Positions 1 to 11,484 of a stretch of 64,000 nt of DNA are shown in pieces. The position numbers and the translations under genes are program-made. The stretch is from Tanypteryx hageni (Eukaryota > Arthropoda > Insecta > Odonata > Petaluridae), in contig CM054114.1 in NCBI GenBank assembly GCA_028673005.1, positions 26,774,869 through 26,838,868 of the forward strand, written 5' to 3'. Positions within the stretch are counted from its first letter, which is position 1, and each line of letters opens with the position of its first letter. The notes beneath the pieces were generated by a model. The model worked only from the letters and a program-made list of their open reading frames with translations, searched no databases and was not told the DNA's origin.

Positions 1-870
1 GACGACGAAGTAGATGAAATCTATGAACAGATTATGGAGATATTGGAGGAAGAGGGAAAAGGAAGGATCACCACCATAGTAATGGGAGATTGGAACAGTG
101 TAGTCAGAGAGGGACAGGAAGATAACATAGTGGGAAAATATGGACTAGGGAAGAGAAATGAAAGAGGGGATAAACTTGTGGAATTCTGCCATAGAAATAG
201 ATTGATTGTAACTAATACATGGTTTAAGCATCACCAGCGGAGACTTTACACATGGAGAAGCCCAGGAGACCAGAGACGATACCAGATAGATTACATACTA
301 GTCAATGAAAGATTTAGAAATAGCATTAAAAATGTGAAAACACTACCAGGGGCAGATATCGATTCTGACCACAACCTTTTGGTGGCAAATATACAATGCA
401 GACTGAAAAGTGTTAAGAGAAACATAAGAGTTAACAAGAAATGGAACTTAGAGGAACTCCTTAAAAACAAGGAGGCTATCATGACTGAGCTGGAGGAAAG
501 GTTGGGGGAGAGAGCTGAAGAAAATAGGAAGAATGTAGATGAGGAGTGGAGATACATCCATAGCAACATTAAAGATGTAATGGAAAAGAAGGTAGGAAAG
601 ATAACGGGTGAAAGAAACAAAAAACCCTGGATCACAGCAGCCATGCTGCAAAAAATGGAAGAGCGGAGAAAGTGGAGGAACATAAACACTGAAGAAGGCC
701 AAAGAAAGTACAAGGAGTTAAATAATGCTTTAAGAAGGGAAACAGATAAAGCCAGAGAACAGTGGATAAATGAGAAATGCGAGGAGATTGTCGAATGTGA
801 AAGAATTTGTAGAACAGACCTCATGTATAGCAAAGCAAGGGAACTATTCAAGAAAAAGCAAGAAAGATAG
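1..870 (+). pseudogene. LINE endonuclease domain (EEP family), 5' truncated
   Basis: The frame is open from base 1 to the TAG at 868-870. It carries hallmarks of exonuclease-endonuclease-phosphatase nucleases of LINEs: VMGDWN (metal/substrate Asn region), then QIDYILV and the catalytic SDHN triplet region. An alpha-helical, lysine/glutamate-rich linker follows towards the RT. This domain nicks target DNA to prime reverse transcription. Around 850-870 the reading continues in another frame (residues KARKIGRKGI...), so a one-base indel separates it from the RT domain. It resembles insect craniofacial-development-protein-2-like endonuclease/RT sequences. The N-terminal part of the domain lies outside the window. 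Confidence 0.85.
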
Positions 871-2507
871 GACGTAAAGGAATCATGAACAAAAGTGGTA
901 AAATAGTATCGGAGCCAGACAATGTAAATAATGTCTGGAAAGAATACATTGAGGTTCTGTATGACAAAGAAGGAAAGCCAAGAAATATTGAATTAAATGA
1001 AAAAGAGGATGTGGAAAAAGATCAGCTAGGACCAAGTATTCTAGAGTCTGAAGTTAAAAGAGCAATTGATGACATGAAAAGAAGCAAGGCTGTTGGGAGT
1101 GATGATATACCCGTGGACGTTCTTAAGGTTTTGGGGTCTAAAGCAGTTAAGCAACTCACAAAATTTTTTAACCAAGTATATGATACTGGCATATGGCCTG
1201 AAGATTTTTTAGATGTTGTGATGGTACCACTGGAGAAAAAGAACAATGCAAAATGTTGTAAGGATTACAGAACTATTAGTTTAATTTCTCATACAGCTAA
1301 AGTTCTAACCAGAATAATAACCAAAAGAATTGAATGTAAAATAGAAAAGGAGCTGCAAGATAATCAGTTTGGTTTTAGAAGAGGAAGGGGGACTAGAGAT
1401 GCTATAGGATGTATGAGGATGATGATAGAAAGAGCGCTAGAAGTCAATAAAGGTATGTATTTTTGTTTTGTAGATTGGAAGAAAGCTTTTGACCGAGTGA
1501 AATGGGATAAAATGCTGGGTATTTTAAACAAAATAGGAATAGATTGGAAAGATAAAAGACTGCTTAAAAACCTTTACTTTGATCAAAAGATTAGAGTCAG
1601 GGTTGAAGGAGAAGAAACAGAAAGTACTTCAATAGGGAGGGGAGTGAGGCAGGGTTGTCCTATTTCAACAGCGATATTTAATATTTATGCAGAAACAATA
1701 ACAGAAGAAGCATTGATGGAAGAGAAAGGATTTAAGATATGAGGTGAAAGTATTACCACCATTAAATACGCAGATGATCAGGGCTTAATAGCAGAAGGCG
1801 AGAAAGAGCTTCAGAGGATGACAGACAGACTAGTGGAGGTTGGCCAACAATATGGAATGAAGATCAATGCAGAAAAAACGAAAGTCATGGTGGTTTCAAA
1901 GGAACATAAAGAATTAAATATAATGGTAAATGGCCAAAAATTGGAACAAGTAAGTAGTTTCAAATATCTCGGCAGTATTTTAGCGCAGGATGGAAGTAGT
2001 ACACAGGACATCAGAAGTAGGATTGCAATGGCAAAAGCAGCATTTAACGAGAAGAAGGAGCTTCTCACAAGCAAGAAAATAAATTTAGAAACAAGGAAGA
2101 AATTAGCAAAATGCTACATATGGAGCATAGCTCTTTATGGTGCAGAGACGTGGACAGTAAGGAGAAAGGAGGAAAAATATTTAGAAAGTTTTGAGAAGTG
2201 GGTATGGAGAAAAATGATGAAAGTGAAATGGACAGAGAGGAAGAGAAATGAAGAAGTTTTGGAAATGGTGGGAGAAGAAAGGATGCTAATAAAAACAGTC
2301 AGGAAAAGAAAAGCAAATTGGATAGGGCACATATTGAGAAGACAGTGTTTACAAAGGACGATCTTAGAAGGAAAAATTAGTGGAAGAAGAGGAAGAGGGA
2401 GAAAAAGAATAGGAATATTAGATAATATAAAGCAGGAATATAATACTTATAGAGGTATAAAAGAGGCTTCTAGGGGGAGAGAGAAATGGAGGCAGCGATT
2501 CAGTTAA
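871..2507 (+). pseudogene. LINE reverse transcriptase domain, interrupted by an in-frame stop
   Basis: RT fingers, palm and thumb are recognisable. KAVGSDDIP and YRTISLIS are the early RT blocks, FVDWKKAFDRVKW is motif A, GVRQGCPISTAIFNIYAE is motif B, and YADD is the catalytic motif C at 1767-1778. A TGA at 1740-1742 splits the frame between motifs B and C; downstream sequence stays in the same frame to the TAA at 2505-2507. The C-terminal part holds FKYLGSILAQDG and GHILRR, typical of CFDP2-like LINE proteins. The stop inside the palm makes the copy non-functional. Confidence 0.88.
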
Positions 2508-2573
2508 AACCTGTCTTCGGACAGAAGCATGATGATGATGATGATAAGGTCAAGTCTTCTGTAAGCTATATAC

Positions 2574-2838
2574 CAGGGATGACTAAACTTAATTACTCTC
2601 GGAGCCACATACAATAATCTTCAGAAGTTTGAGAGCCGCATGAAAAACATTCTGTGCTCATATATTTACAAACAGTGAAACATAACCCTTAGATATCCCC
2701 AACAAATCTCGAGTCACACTACCTTATTGTGATCTGTGGTGAAAATGTTGACAAGCCTCTGAATGGAAATTTGAAAGAGCTGTATTCTAAGTTAAAAGAG
2801 CTGCATGTGGCTTGCGAGCCACAGTTTGGCGACTCCTG
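2574..2838. mobile_element. hAT-type MITE with perfect 8-bp target duplication
   Basis: A 265-bp element bounded by imperfect terminal inverted repeats: left CAGGGATGACTAAACT, right (reverse complement) CAGGAGTCGCCAAACT. It is flanked on both sides by the direct repeat CTATATAC (2566-2573 and 2839-2846). The 8-bp duplication and the CAG...CTG ends are hAT hallmarks. Subterminal sequences are rich in GCCACAT/GAGCCACA motifs. It has no coding capacity, so it depended on a hAT transposase elsewhere. It sits just after the 3' end of the LINE at 1-2546. Confidence 0.85.
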
Positions 2839-2883
2839 CTATATACCATATTTTGCATACCTATAAGATGCTCTGGCCTAAGC

Positions 2884-3770
2884 AATAATAATAATAATAA
2901 TATAATTTATTTCACTGTTGGCAAATACATTTGCATGGTTTTGTCACTAAATATTACAAAACAAGACAGGAGAGAGGGAGGGGGAAAAAAACAAAATACA
3001 AAGCAAGATACAAGATTGATAACATAAATCAGAAAAGATCAAAGAAAAACAAAATTTCACACATAATCATCAAAGTATTCACAAACACACATAGTAAGTT
3101 TTCTTCAGAAGGAACTTCTTAACTTTACTTTTGTACAATTTGTGGGATGAAACTGATTTTGTCACCAGATAATTTGTTATAAATTACAGAGGCTGAATGG
3201 TGAGAGCCTCTTTGACAAAGTACATTATTGTAATCATTAATGTAAATGTCAAATAATGAACGGGTGAAATGGCTATGATATTCTGCATTTGTGGGAAAAA
3301 GTTGTTGATTAGATCTAACAAAAGTTGCACAGCTCAAAATGTAAATGGATGGTAGAGTTAAGATATTGAGAGATGAAAACAAGGGTCTACCGTGTGTATG
3401 GTAAGACACTACATAAAGCTTTGACAGCTTGTTTCTGTAAAGAAAAGACTTTACTAGCTAGTCTGCAATTACCCCAAAATAATATTCCATAGCTTAACAA
3501 AGAATGCACTTTAGCATAGTAGAGAGATAGTAAGCTTTCAATAGGAAGTATTGGGGCCAACTTTCTTATCATAAAAACACCAGTGACAACTTTTTTAGCA
3601 ACTCCATTAATGTGATCTAGCCAATCCAACTCTTCATTAATAAGTAGCCCAAGAAAATTAGTTGACGTGTTTCTAGAGATGCTTTTGCTGTTCATTTTAA
3701 GAAGGGGGCTACTGGGTGGGATAGTTTTTTTGTGAAATAACAACAATATTTTAATAAAAAATACTCCGCA
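2884..3770 (-). mobile_element. LINE fragment (jockey/CR1-like), reverse orientation
   Basis: The 3' part of a LINE on the - strand. The coding remnant (3125-3746) is followed by a 3' UTR and ends in a TTA/ATT trinucleotide tail (AAT run 2884-2903 on +). The element faces away from a related LINE starting at about 3890 on the + strand, so the pair is head-to-head. Confidence 0.75.
3125..3746 (-). pseudogene. C-terminal part of a LINE reverse transcriptase polyprotein
   Basis: Two overlapping frames (3746-3387 and 3409-3125) make one LINE C-terminal region if a frameshift near 3387-3409 is allowed. Diagnostic residues are FLGLLINEELDW, LYYAKVHSLLSYGILFWG and VFSLQKQAVKAL, which lie downstream of the RT palm in jockey/CR1-like elements. 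The RT catalytic motifs are missing. The same protein blocks occur in the + strand copy at 4488-5102, clearly diverged, so the two copies are not recent duplicates. Confidence 0.8.
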
Positions 3771-3889
3771 AATAATTTCATATCATATATTTACACTTAT
3801 AGAGTTGCTTCATACTACAGTAAAATGTCGGTGTAACAAATGCCCGAGTTGGTTGCACCTCAATTTTCTATAAGCTTGAGGGATCAATT

Positions 3890-5460
3890 TGCCTTAAAGG
3901 ATCCCTTTACAACTCTAACAATTATCAACCAATATCGGTTTTATCAGTTTTTTCAAAAATATTCTAAAAAGTATTTCATTAAGTGACTATCTTACTTCAT
4001 TTGGGTTACTATCTGATAACCATCATGGTTTTAGATCTGGCAAATCTACAAACACTGCTACTTTTGACCTTCTTAACAACATTCATAAATCCATAAATGA
4101 TAAGCTATATACACTAGGTATTTTTTTGACCTAAGTAAAGCTTTTGACTATCACAATATTTTGAAGCATAAACTAAATAACCTGGGAATTTCAGGGATAG
4201 CCCAAAATTGGATCTTGTCCTACCTAAGTGATAGATACCAAATAGTTAATTATTCTCACCAAACCCCTAATGGCAGATTAACTTCTAAATCCAGCCCATT
4301 GAAAATAGAACTTGGTGTTCCACAGGACTCAATTCTCGGGCCTCTACTTTTCATCCTATTCATAAATGACCTTCCCAATCACCTTTCCAGAAGTAAAACT
4401 TTTTTATATGCTGATGATACTTCCAGTCTAATAACTGCAGAAAATTGACCAGACCTACTGGAATATGCTAACCTCATAATAAAGGAAATGAATGAGTGGT
4501 GTGCCAGTAACAACCTAGCTGTAAACAGTAAGAAAACGATGTGCCTTAAATTTCATGCTAATAAGTCTTCTATTTGTAATGCTTCTCTTCATTTGAATGA
4601 CACCAGTATAAATCACTCGTCTTCCGTTAAGTTTCTTGGTCTCCATATTACCGAGAAGTTAGACTGGTCTGTACATATCAATGCAATAGTAAAAAAAGTT
4701 GCTATAGGGATCTTCATGATCAGACAACTTGCTCCAATTGTTTCAACAAACATTCTAAGGTCTTTATACTATGCCAAGGTGCACTCATACATTTCTTTTG
4801 CAGTCATGTTCTGGGGTAATTCAAGTTTAGCCAAGAAAGTTTTCTCTGTTCAGAAACAGGCTGTGAAAGCTATATTCAGAGTATCTATCCGAATGCATGG
4901 CAAGCGTCTATTCTCAACCCTTAACATTCTTATTTTTCCTTCACTATATATTCTTACATGTGCTGTTTTTGTTAAAAATAATCCTAATAAATTTTCCACT
5001 GATGCTAACTATCATAATTATCATACTCGTGTCAAAAATAATATGCATGTCAATACTCATATTCTTTATGCCTCAATGGCCCATATCATTCTGCTGCAGT
5101 AATATACAACAAACTACCTAAGGAATTGAAAGAAATCTTCTCCCCAAATGTATTTTTATAAAATAAAACATTTCCTGTTAAACAAGTGCTATTATAGTAT
5201 TAATGAATTCCTGGATGGGTGATTTTAAATATTTGCTGATATTTTTTTATGAGGAGTAATTGTGTGATTCTTTGTCATCATATTATGCACTGTATACTTT
5301 CTCCTTTTATTGTATATTTTACTTTTATTGTATACTTTACTTTTATTTTTACTTATATTTTGTCATGTTATGTATATGCTGTTTGTATTTCTGTTTGTAC
5401 TGTATTTTGACATATTCCATGCCAATTGTATTGGCTTAAATGGAATCAATAAATATTGAA
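3890..5460 (+). mobile_element. LINE fragment (jockey/CR1-like), 5' truncated
   Basis: A 5'-truncated LINE with RT pieces from about 3900 to 5145 and an AT-rich 3' UTR ending near 5460 (AATCAATAAATATTGAA). Same broad family as the reverse copy at 2884-3770. Its start is defined only by where coding similarity begins. Confidence 0.75.
3900..5102 (+). pseudogene. LINE reverse transcriptase, degraded
   Basis: The early RT block is readable as NNYQPISVLSVFSKI and HHGFRSGKST across frameshifts (3915-4060). Motif A reads FDLSKAFD near 4128. Then [20 protein letters not shown] is motif B and YADD is motif C (frame 4161-4448). A TGA at 4446-4448 interrupts the same frame, which resumes through LNVNSKK-type blocks to FLGLHITEKLDW and VFSVQKQAVKAIF (4488-5102). 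The stops and shifts make it inactive. Motif B has Asp where families usually have Gly (PQDS rather than PQGS), another sign of decay. Confidence 0.82.
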
Positions 5461-5689
5461 CTGGTTTTCATGCAGAGAAATTGTTATAAAGCCATATTGT
5501 AGAATTAGCAATTAAATTTTTCAGGTTCCTAAAGCAGGTGTTAGACACCTTATTATGTTTTGAACAATTGGGGCCCCCCTAAATCTTAAGGCCTCCCTGC
5601 ATTGCAGGGGTTGTGGGGCCTATCGGTATGCCCCTGTTTATCCTTAAAACCCTCTAAATGTGTAGCTATCAGTTTCTCTCATTCCCATT

Positions 5690-6200
5690 CCATGACCATC
5701 TGTTGTAAAACATTTGGGTATTTGGTTTGATTCCCAACTCAGTTCCAAATCCCGCATTAATATAACTACAAGGAATGCTCTAAAAATGTTTGGTTTTGTC
5801 CTGAGGAACTGCAGACTTTTTAACAACATTGCAGTTTTAAGGAATATTTATATAACCCTAGTTCGCTGTAAACTTGACTATTCATCAATTATATGGTCTC
5901 CATACTACAAAATTGACTCAAATCGGATTGAACGTGTCCAAGAGAAGTTTCTTAAATTTATCAATTAAAAGTTAATGATTCCTCAATCTGAACTTAACTA
6001 TGCCAACCTTCTTCATGTACTTAATCTCCATCCTCTTCATCTTAAAAGATCCATAATGAATTTAATTTTTCTATATAAAATTATTAACTCACAAAGTGAT
6101 TGTTCTATCTTCTTTCTGCTATCAATGTTCATACCCCTCGCAACACCAGAAACCTCAACTCATTTCATTTGGATTTTCATAGAACCAATTACTCCATAAA
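5690..6200 (+). pseudogene. LINE reverse transcriptase C-terminal fragment of another family
   Basis: The frame 5714-5968 continues in phase through a TAA to 5975-6199. Residues such as HLGIWFDSQLS, YITLVRCKLDYSSIIWSP and RIERVQEKFLKFI match the region after the RT palm in jockey/R1-like LINEs, where FK(h)LG, LEY(C)S.VWSP and iE.vQ.kF are recurring blocks. The sequence differs from the LINE pair at 2884-5460. One in-frame stop shows decay. Its 3' boundary is unclear. Confidence 0.7.
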
Positions 6201-7144
6201 TTCACCCATCACTAGAATACAATGAACTGCAAACTTTTTGAGTCCTGTTCTTCATTTTTCTTTCCCTTTGAGGTGGTTCAAGAGTAATTTATGTATAGCT
6301 GTACCTAGTCTAGATTAATGTATTATTCTAATCAATGGATTGTAACACTATATTTATAATTTTTTTCTTTATTGATATATTGTAATGTTTAGTGACATTT
6401 TAACATTAGTATTGCAAATATTTCTTTGTAATTGATGTTCTTATCTACTATATTTATCATTTAAGAGTAATTTATATCAATATTACATCTTTTATAACCT
6501 AAATCAATTTATATATAGTGTACTTATCCTATTGCTGTGACTGTTTGTATTGGAAATTGAGGTTTTTTTAACCCATAAATTTGAATAAAATAATTTTGGG
6601 AAAATCGCAAGACAAACCGGTTGTTGATGAACTGGAATGCCGTCACTACTTTTGCAGCCTACCACGAGCAAAAACCACACTATCTTCTACTGGAGTGAAA
6701 CTCATTAGACTTTACCTGTTATTACGCAGCATTTATGAGCAAGGTACCTGGGTCCATTCAGCCTTTACGATGCATGTCAATTTTAGAAAACTTTTTTCCA
6801 TAAAAAGTGCACCTTATAAGCTGACAAAAAAAATTTCTTCTGCCTTTAGTTAACTTATCCCTCTTATAAAATCAGGGTCTACATTTTTTTGCTGTATGAC
6901 CTGCAATTTGTCTTCAACAAATTCATTAATGTAATTTTATTCTTTGGAGAACACACTTATTTCATACCAAGTTTTGGGTAACAAACTTCTCACCCTATAT
7001 TGACTTATAGTTTGGAGTCAGTCTTCAAACAATTCCTCTCTCCACATCTGGAGTATAAAAACTATTATTGAGAAAATGAATAAGAAAATATCACTTTAAA
7101 GTTGAATAGAAAGAAATGAAATTTTACTAAAACTTTATTTGTAA
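6201..7144. other. AT-rich non-coding stretch
   Basis: Probably partly LINE 3' UTR. A 90-codon frame at 6581-6853 has no recognisable family and no coding-like composition. Nothing else supported. Confidence 0.4.
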
Positions 7145-7469
7145 CTAGCAGAATTGCCTATTGAAAATCAATGGGAAAGTTTATGGAGATTTACATTCTC
7201 TAGTTAGATTTGTACTTTTACTTTACTTTTATCATAGAATCTTATATCACGGTACAATCATAGATAAATCTTATTATATGCTTTCTATTAAGATAAAATG
7301 AAAGAAAATAATGTTTAACAATATTGATATTAATTAGGTATTGTTATATATGGAATTTTTATATTGAAATATCTTACAGGCGAATCGAGACAACTTCTTT
7401 TCATGATGAAGCGTTCCCAACTAACTTTTTTTTTATAAACAATATTAACAATTACCATAATATCTTAGA

Positions 7470-7600
7470 TACATATTCCCTGATGATGACGACAGAGTTA
7501 GTTGTCGAAACGTCGGCAGAGATCGTCGATACGACCCGACTCGCCACCCGAGAAAGCTTCACCCACATATATAACACCTCCTCATGTAGAGAAGTTTTTT
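7470..7600 (+). mobile_element. Penelope-like element terminal fragment with hammerhead-type motif
   Basis: CTGATGA (7480-7486) is followed by a six-pair helix, GACGAC (7488-7493) with GTTGTC (7501-7506), then GAAACGTC (7507-7514). This order (CUGANGA, helix II, GAAAC) is that of the hammerhead ribozymes described in the long terminal parts of Penelope-like retroelements; the ACGT block is self-complementary, as expected if cleavage needs a dimer. One U (7487) is left unpaired before helix II. The GC-richer tail (about 7500-7560) contrasts with its surroundings. No RT or GIY-YIG coding is present here. Confidence 0.5.
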
Positions 7601-7894
7601 TAGATGATTAATACAACATGCCAGATAATTAATACAACATTCATTACACTTGATACATGTAATTTTTACACCTTTAGGCACTTGAGGAATTAGTAAATTT
7701 TTGAAATTGGAAGTTTGGTTCTTAATCGTCTATTCATTAACAATTGGGAAGGAGAATCTGCATGTCGAATTGCAAAAATATTAGGCAGAGCATGCAAGCC
7801 TGTGTGACAATAATTGATAAACATTTACGTAGAAGGAGAAAGCAGTTTTCTATGGAGATGTAAATCTATATTTTTGTTGCAGAATTAATTTTTT

Positions 7895-8500
7895 CGAAAG
7901 ACTTCAGTGTATACCACATTTGTGTTCTTACTATTTGGTGGAAGTCAGATAAATTGGTTGTATTTTCCACCGATTCTTGATAGTCCAACGTACAACTGCC
8001 CATGGGAGAAGCAGTTATTATGTAGGTCTACTCCCATGACATCAAATGACTGTCCCTGTGCTTTATTTATCGTCATGGCGAAGCATGTTTTAATAGGGAA
8101 CTGCAGCCTTTTAAATTAAAATGGTAAATCGGAGGGAATCAATGGGATTCTTGGAATGAAGGCAGTTTCACTGGCAACAGGCCCAGTGAGTATTGTCACT
8201 TCGATTATATTGCTTCAAAGGCTCTTAACTTGCAGTCTTGAACTGTTGCAGAGCTTTGGTGGACAAATTTTGAAGCAATATAATCAGAGCTAAAACCTTT
8301 ACATTTAGCATGTGAGGTGGAAGACCGGAGAGGTTGAGGGAATTAAAAATTCTTCTGGGTAATGGACAGCTTCATCAGTGTTAACGACAGTATCAATGGA
8401 CTTACAAGTTTTGCTTTCTGTGCTAACCTTTTTTAAGACAACTTCATTTATTTCTTCAACTGAGCTATTTTTAGGGGAGACGATAGCCCTTTCGCCCTCT
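7895..8500 (-). pseudogene. Helitron Pif1-like helicase, C-terminal part, frame-broken
   Basis: Read on the - strand, 8500-8305 gives ERAIVSPKN, EINEVVL, YKSIDTVV-like (here CKSIDTVVNTDEAVHYPEEF), the typical run after the helicase core. 8170-8115 gives FIPRIPLIPSDLPF. 8115-7900 gives [20 protein letters not shown] followed by LYVGLSRI, the final helicase motifs of Helitron and eukaryotic Pif1 proteins. Several frame changes separate these blocks, so this is a dead gene. No Rep (HUH) domain was found in the window. Confidence 0.82.
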
Positions 8501-8510
8501 GCCCACACCC

Positions 8511-10600
8511 CCTCCAATGCGCTTAAGGAGGATCGACAGTTTTGTGGAAGGGTAAGTGGAGGAGATGGGCGAGTGGCATGACAACGAGCCCCTCCAGCGC
8601 CATTGTGCGAGCGAGACGCATGCAATTGCCACGAGAGCGAAAGAGACACGTGCCACTTTGTTTTTACTTTTACCTATAGATCATAAACAGCAGAGTCAAT
8701 AACTTTCAATATATGACGTATTAACATAACATAATCTAATATACTATCCAACAATTTTTTGTCAAGCTGTCACTTTTTTCTCTTCAAGGGGTAAGAGTAT
8801 TTGTAGTATTTATAGTAGAAAAATTTCGGAATATTTCCAAACGTATAGTTTATGTTATGATACACATTTCGTCTGCTTATAGATTTTAGGTCATCACTGA
8901 AAATTTCGAGCTACCTTGCTTTAAAGTTGCTCTGGAGCATTTTATATATTAAAAATATAGATGGACATAAAAATATCACGAACTACAAGTGGAAAGACTT
9001 CAATTAAGGGTTCTTTTCAAGATGCAGCCGTTTCATTTCTGTAAATTAGATACTGCCATCACCAAGATTTGTGATGCCATGAAGGAAAATAACTCCAGGG
9101 AATTTCAAATAATAAAAAATAATTATATCAGGTGCCAAGAGAATATTTAAAAGTTTAGCATTATTTTCATATTATGAAAAATTTTAAATATAATTTTTGG
9201 AGAACTCTTTCAATACAGTTTTCCATATAAATTCTGTAATTTGGTGTGATTCCATCTTTTCATTCTATTTTCTTCCGAAAAATGCCTAAGTTACCAACCA
9301 TTTATTGAGCATTAAATATAATCTAAGTTAGTAAATAAATCATATTTATTTCATCAAAAAAGTTTATTTCATTTTCTGATCTAAATGATAAAAAATTTAA
9401 TTAACTAAGACCACAGATTCATAGAATGCTAAATAAATACCTATTTTTCATTACAGTTACAATATTTTCAAGAGGTGGCAAGAAAAAAGTTCCAATACCT
9501 CGCCCAAGGAGTGACATTCCAAAACAAAGTCAGCTTCAAACCGATATTTAATTTTCCTCATCATTTCTTCACCGAGTTACCAACTTACATGCCTAGGAAG
9601 ACTATGAATGTAAATTGTTGATGACATTTTCTAAAAGTATTTGTGTAAAGGCAAAAATGAATCAGCACTAGAGACTTTCACCTTAACCACATCTTAATGT
9701 ATTGGAGTGGGAAGCTCCCTTGTAGTCTTATATTTGTTACATGAACAATTGAAAGATTTTAAATTATTCAAAATGTTGTAAAAATGCATTTAAATGATAA
9801 AATTGCATGGTATAACATTATTTAACAATAGCAAATAACATTGACAATTTTAGTCTCCTATGGGGCATATATTTGCAAGTGTGCATGTCAAAATGTATTC
9901 AGATAGTTAAGAATATTGCTCCTCACACTTTCTATTTTTATATGTTTAATAGCTTCATGTCAAATTATATTTCTTTAAATCAATTCTGTTGTTCAAATGA
10001 TGTATGGATTGTTTCTGGTTGTATACAATGCCTATGTTGTCTTAAAAACTGTAAATAAATTTCCTTATCAATGATTGATTCATCTGTATGACTTCAATGT
10101 CAGTAAAAAGGCCATTGTAGCTAGTTTTTCAATTGGTTCAATAAGAAACTATGACCAAACTACATAATTTATATTGAAATTAACATTACATTATTTATCT
10201 ATCATATTAACGATATGGAAATTCAGAGTAAAAAATGGGAATTTTTATAATGCATTTCATTTACCACCAAGAGACTGCTCTAAATCGATTTTTGACTGAG
10301 GCAGTTCATCTTTCAGATAGTTTTCATAACATAATCCTATATATAAACATCAAATTGAAGAGTTAATAAGCAACTATTAATTGTAGAAATGAAAGTCATC
10401 GGACATAAATACCATGACACAAAGATAAATATTAAAATGAAATTTTTAAGGTTTGACATTGATTAAATTTAATTATTAGTATTATTATAATTGATATTCT
10501 ATTTATAAATAGTCTGCTATTGGTAGAAAGTGGTCTGAGGGCTAATAAATACGAAATGGCTTCACACACGCTATTTCTCAGTCTCCATAAAAAGTAACAA
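8511..10600. other. Non-coding; GC-rich block then AT-rich sequence
   Basis: 8500-8660 is GC-rich and unlike its neighbours, possibly the end of an unidentified element joined to the Helitron helicase. From 8660 to 10600 the sequence is AT-rich with no recognisable gene. Confidence 0.4.
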
Positions 10601-10652
10601 GTCGGCACCTGTTAAATAATCCATTAAATTAAATGAACCTGCCTATAAGAAG

Positions 10653-10693
10653 AAGGGAGTTTCCGCTCGTGATTTTGGACTCTGATTAACCAA
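10653..10693 (+). other. Possible 5' UTR exon of the antiporter gene
   Basis: A slightly GC-richer island ends at a good splice donor (CAA followed by GTAAGTG, GT at 10694-10695), about 790 bp before the first recognised antiporter exon. All frames have stops close to the donor, so it could only be untranslated leader. This is inferred from position and donor quality only; the start of the exon is arbitrary. Confidence 0.2.
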
Positions 10694-11484
10694 GTAAGTG
10701 CACTCCAAGAGTTTCGCGTTATTTCTTTTAATATGAACTGCTTTGTACCTCGGGCAATTTTTTCGAATTGTATTACTTCAAAAGGGACTAAAAAGTTTGA
10801 ACTTCAGTGACATAGATGCTTCTGAAAGAAATATCTATATTTTCGCATGAATTTCACATTATTTCAGGGCTTCTAATCGCGCATAACCCTTGCACCAAAT
10901 CAACCGGTACCAACTCTCATCTGATAAATGAAAATATATTAATTGCATGAAAATTTCGGAGAGAAAATTATTACGAACAAACGCCCCTTTAATTCGTAAC
11001 TTGAAATTTTTTAAAGAACTAATAACAAAATACAAACAAAAATGAACAATTTTCCGGGATTTGGGCATTAGCCTTTGTCATTATATAATGGGCGTTTCTA
11101 CGCCTACCGCTATTCAATATCATGACCTATTTATCATATCGCCGCGAACAAATATTAAAATAATATTATATCTTAATCTAGTGTAATTTATTAATGCTTT
11201 CAGAAAGAATAATATTGTAAAAATTGAATTTGAAGCCGAATTGGCCGAAAAATGGTAAGTGAAATCTTTCTTAAATTGACGCAAGGTGAAAAGTAAACAG
11301 CATGTTTTCACATATCACAGTTAATGACAGAGATAATAGCGTTGACCGCTATTATGGTACTAATTTATTGGGTTGACACAGTAGTTATCTACCTACTTAG
11401 ACATTTGTGAGCCCTCGTTTGAACTTGGTATTTGCTAGGCCCTAATAACCATATCATGAATACTCTGATATCTCCTTTCTGCAG

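Larger units (their letters stand above)
1..2546 (+). mobile_element. Decayed non-LTR retrotransposon (LINE, CFDP2/RTE-like endonuclease-RT)
   Basis: A 5'-truncated LINE (the window starts inside it) with an apurinic-type endonuclease followed by a reverse transcriptase on the + strand. The element ends with a short hairpin (CCTGTCTTCGGACAGAAG, about 2510-2528) and an ATG/GAT trinucleotide run (2529-2546) instead of poly(A), as in RTE-like families. The coding part is broken by one frame change near 850-870 and a TGA at 1740-1742, so this copy is dead. A related 3' end with the same kind of hairpin and trinucleotide tail lies in reverse at 61878-62050. Confidence 0.9.
7145..8510 (-). mobile_element. 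Helitron remnant with helicase pieces
   Basis: On the - strand the element ends in an imperfect hairpin (complement of 7156-7175) followed by CTAG (7148-7145) and a flanking T. That is the Helitron 3' signature: hairpin, then CTRR, insertion between A and T. About 750-1350 bp upstream, the same strand encodes pieces of the Helitron Pif1-type helicase. The terminal sequence closely matches the better preserved 3' end of the non-autonomous Helitron at 52229. A Penelope-like fragment interrupts the remnant near 7470-7600. The 5' end was not found; helicase similarity stops at a GC-rich block at about 8500-8660. Confidence 0.7.

Noticed and set aside
291..851. 186-codon frame on the - strand over the LINE endonuclease
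   Set aside because: Mirror of the lysine/glutamate-rich + strand coding frame; Leu/Ser/Phe-rich shadow.
6581..6853. 90-codon frame downstream of the third LINE fragment
   Set aside because: No family resemblance and no neighbouring signals.
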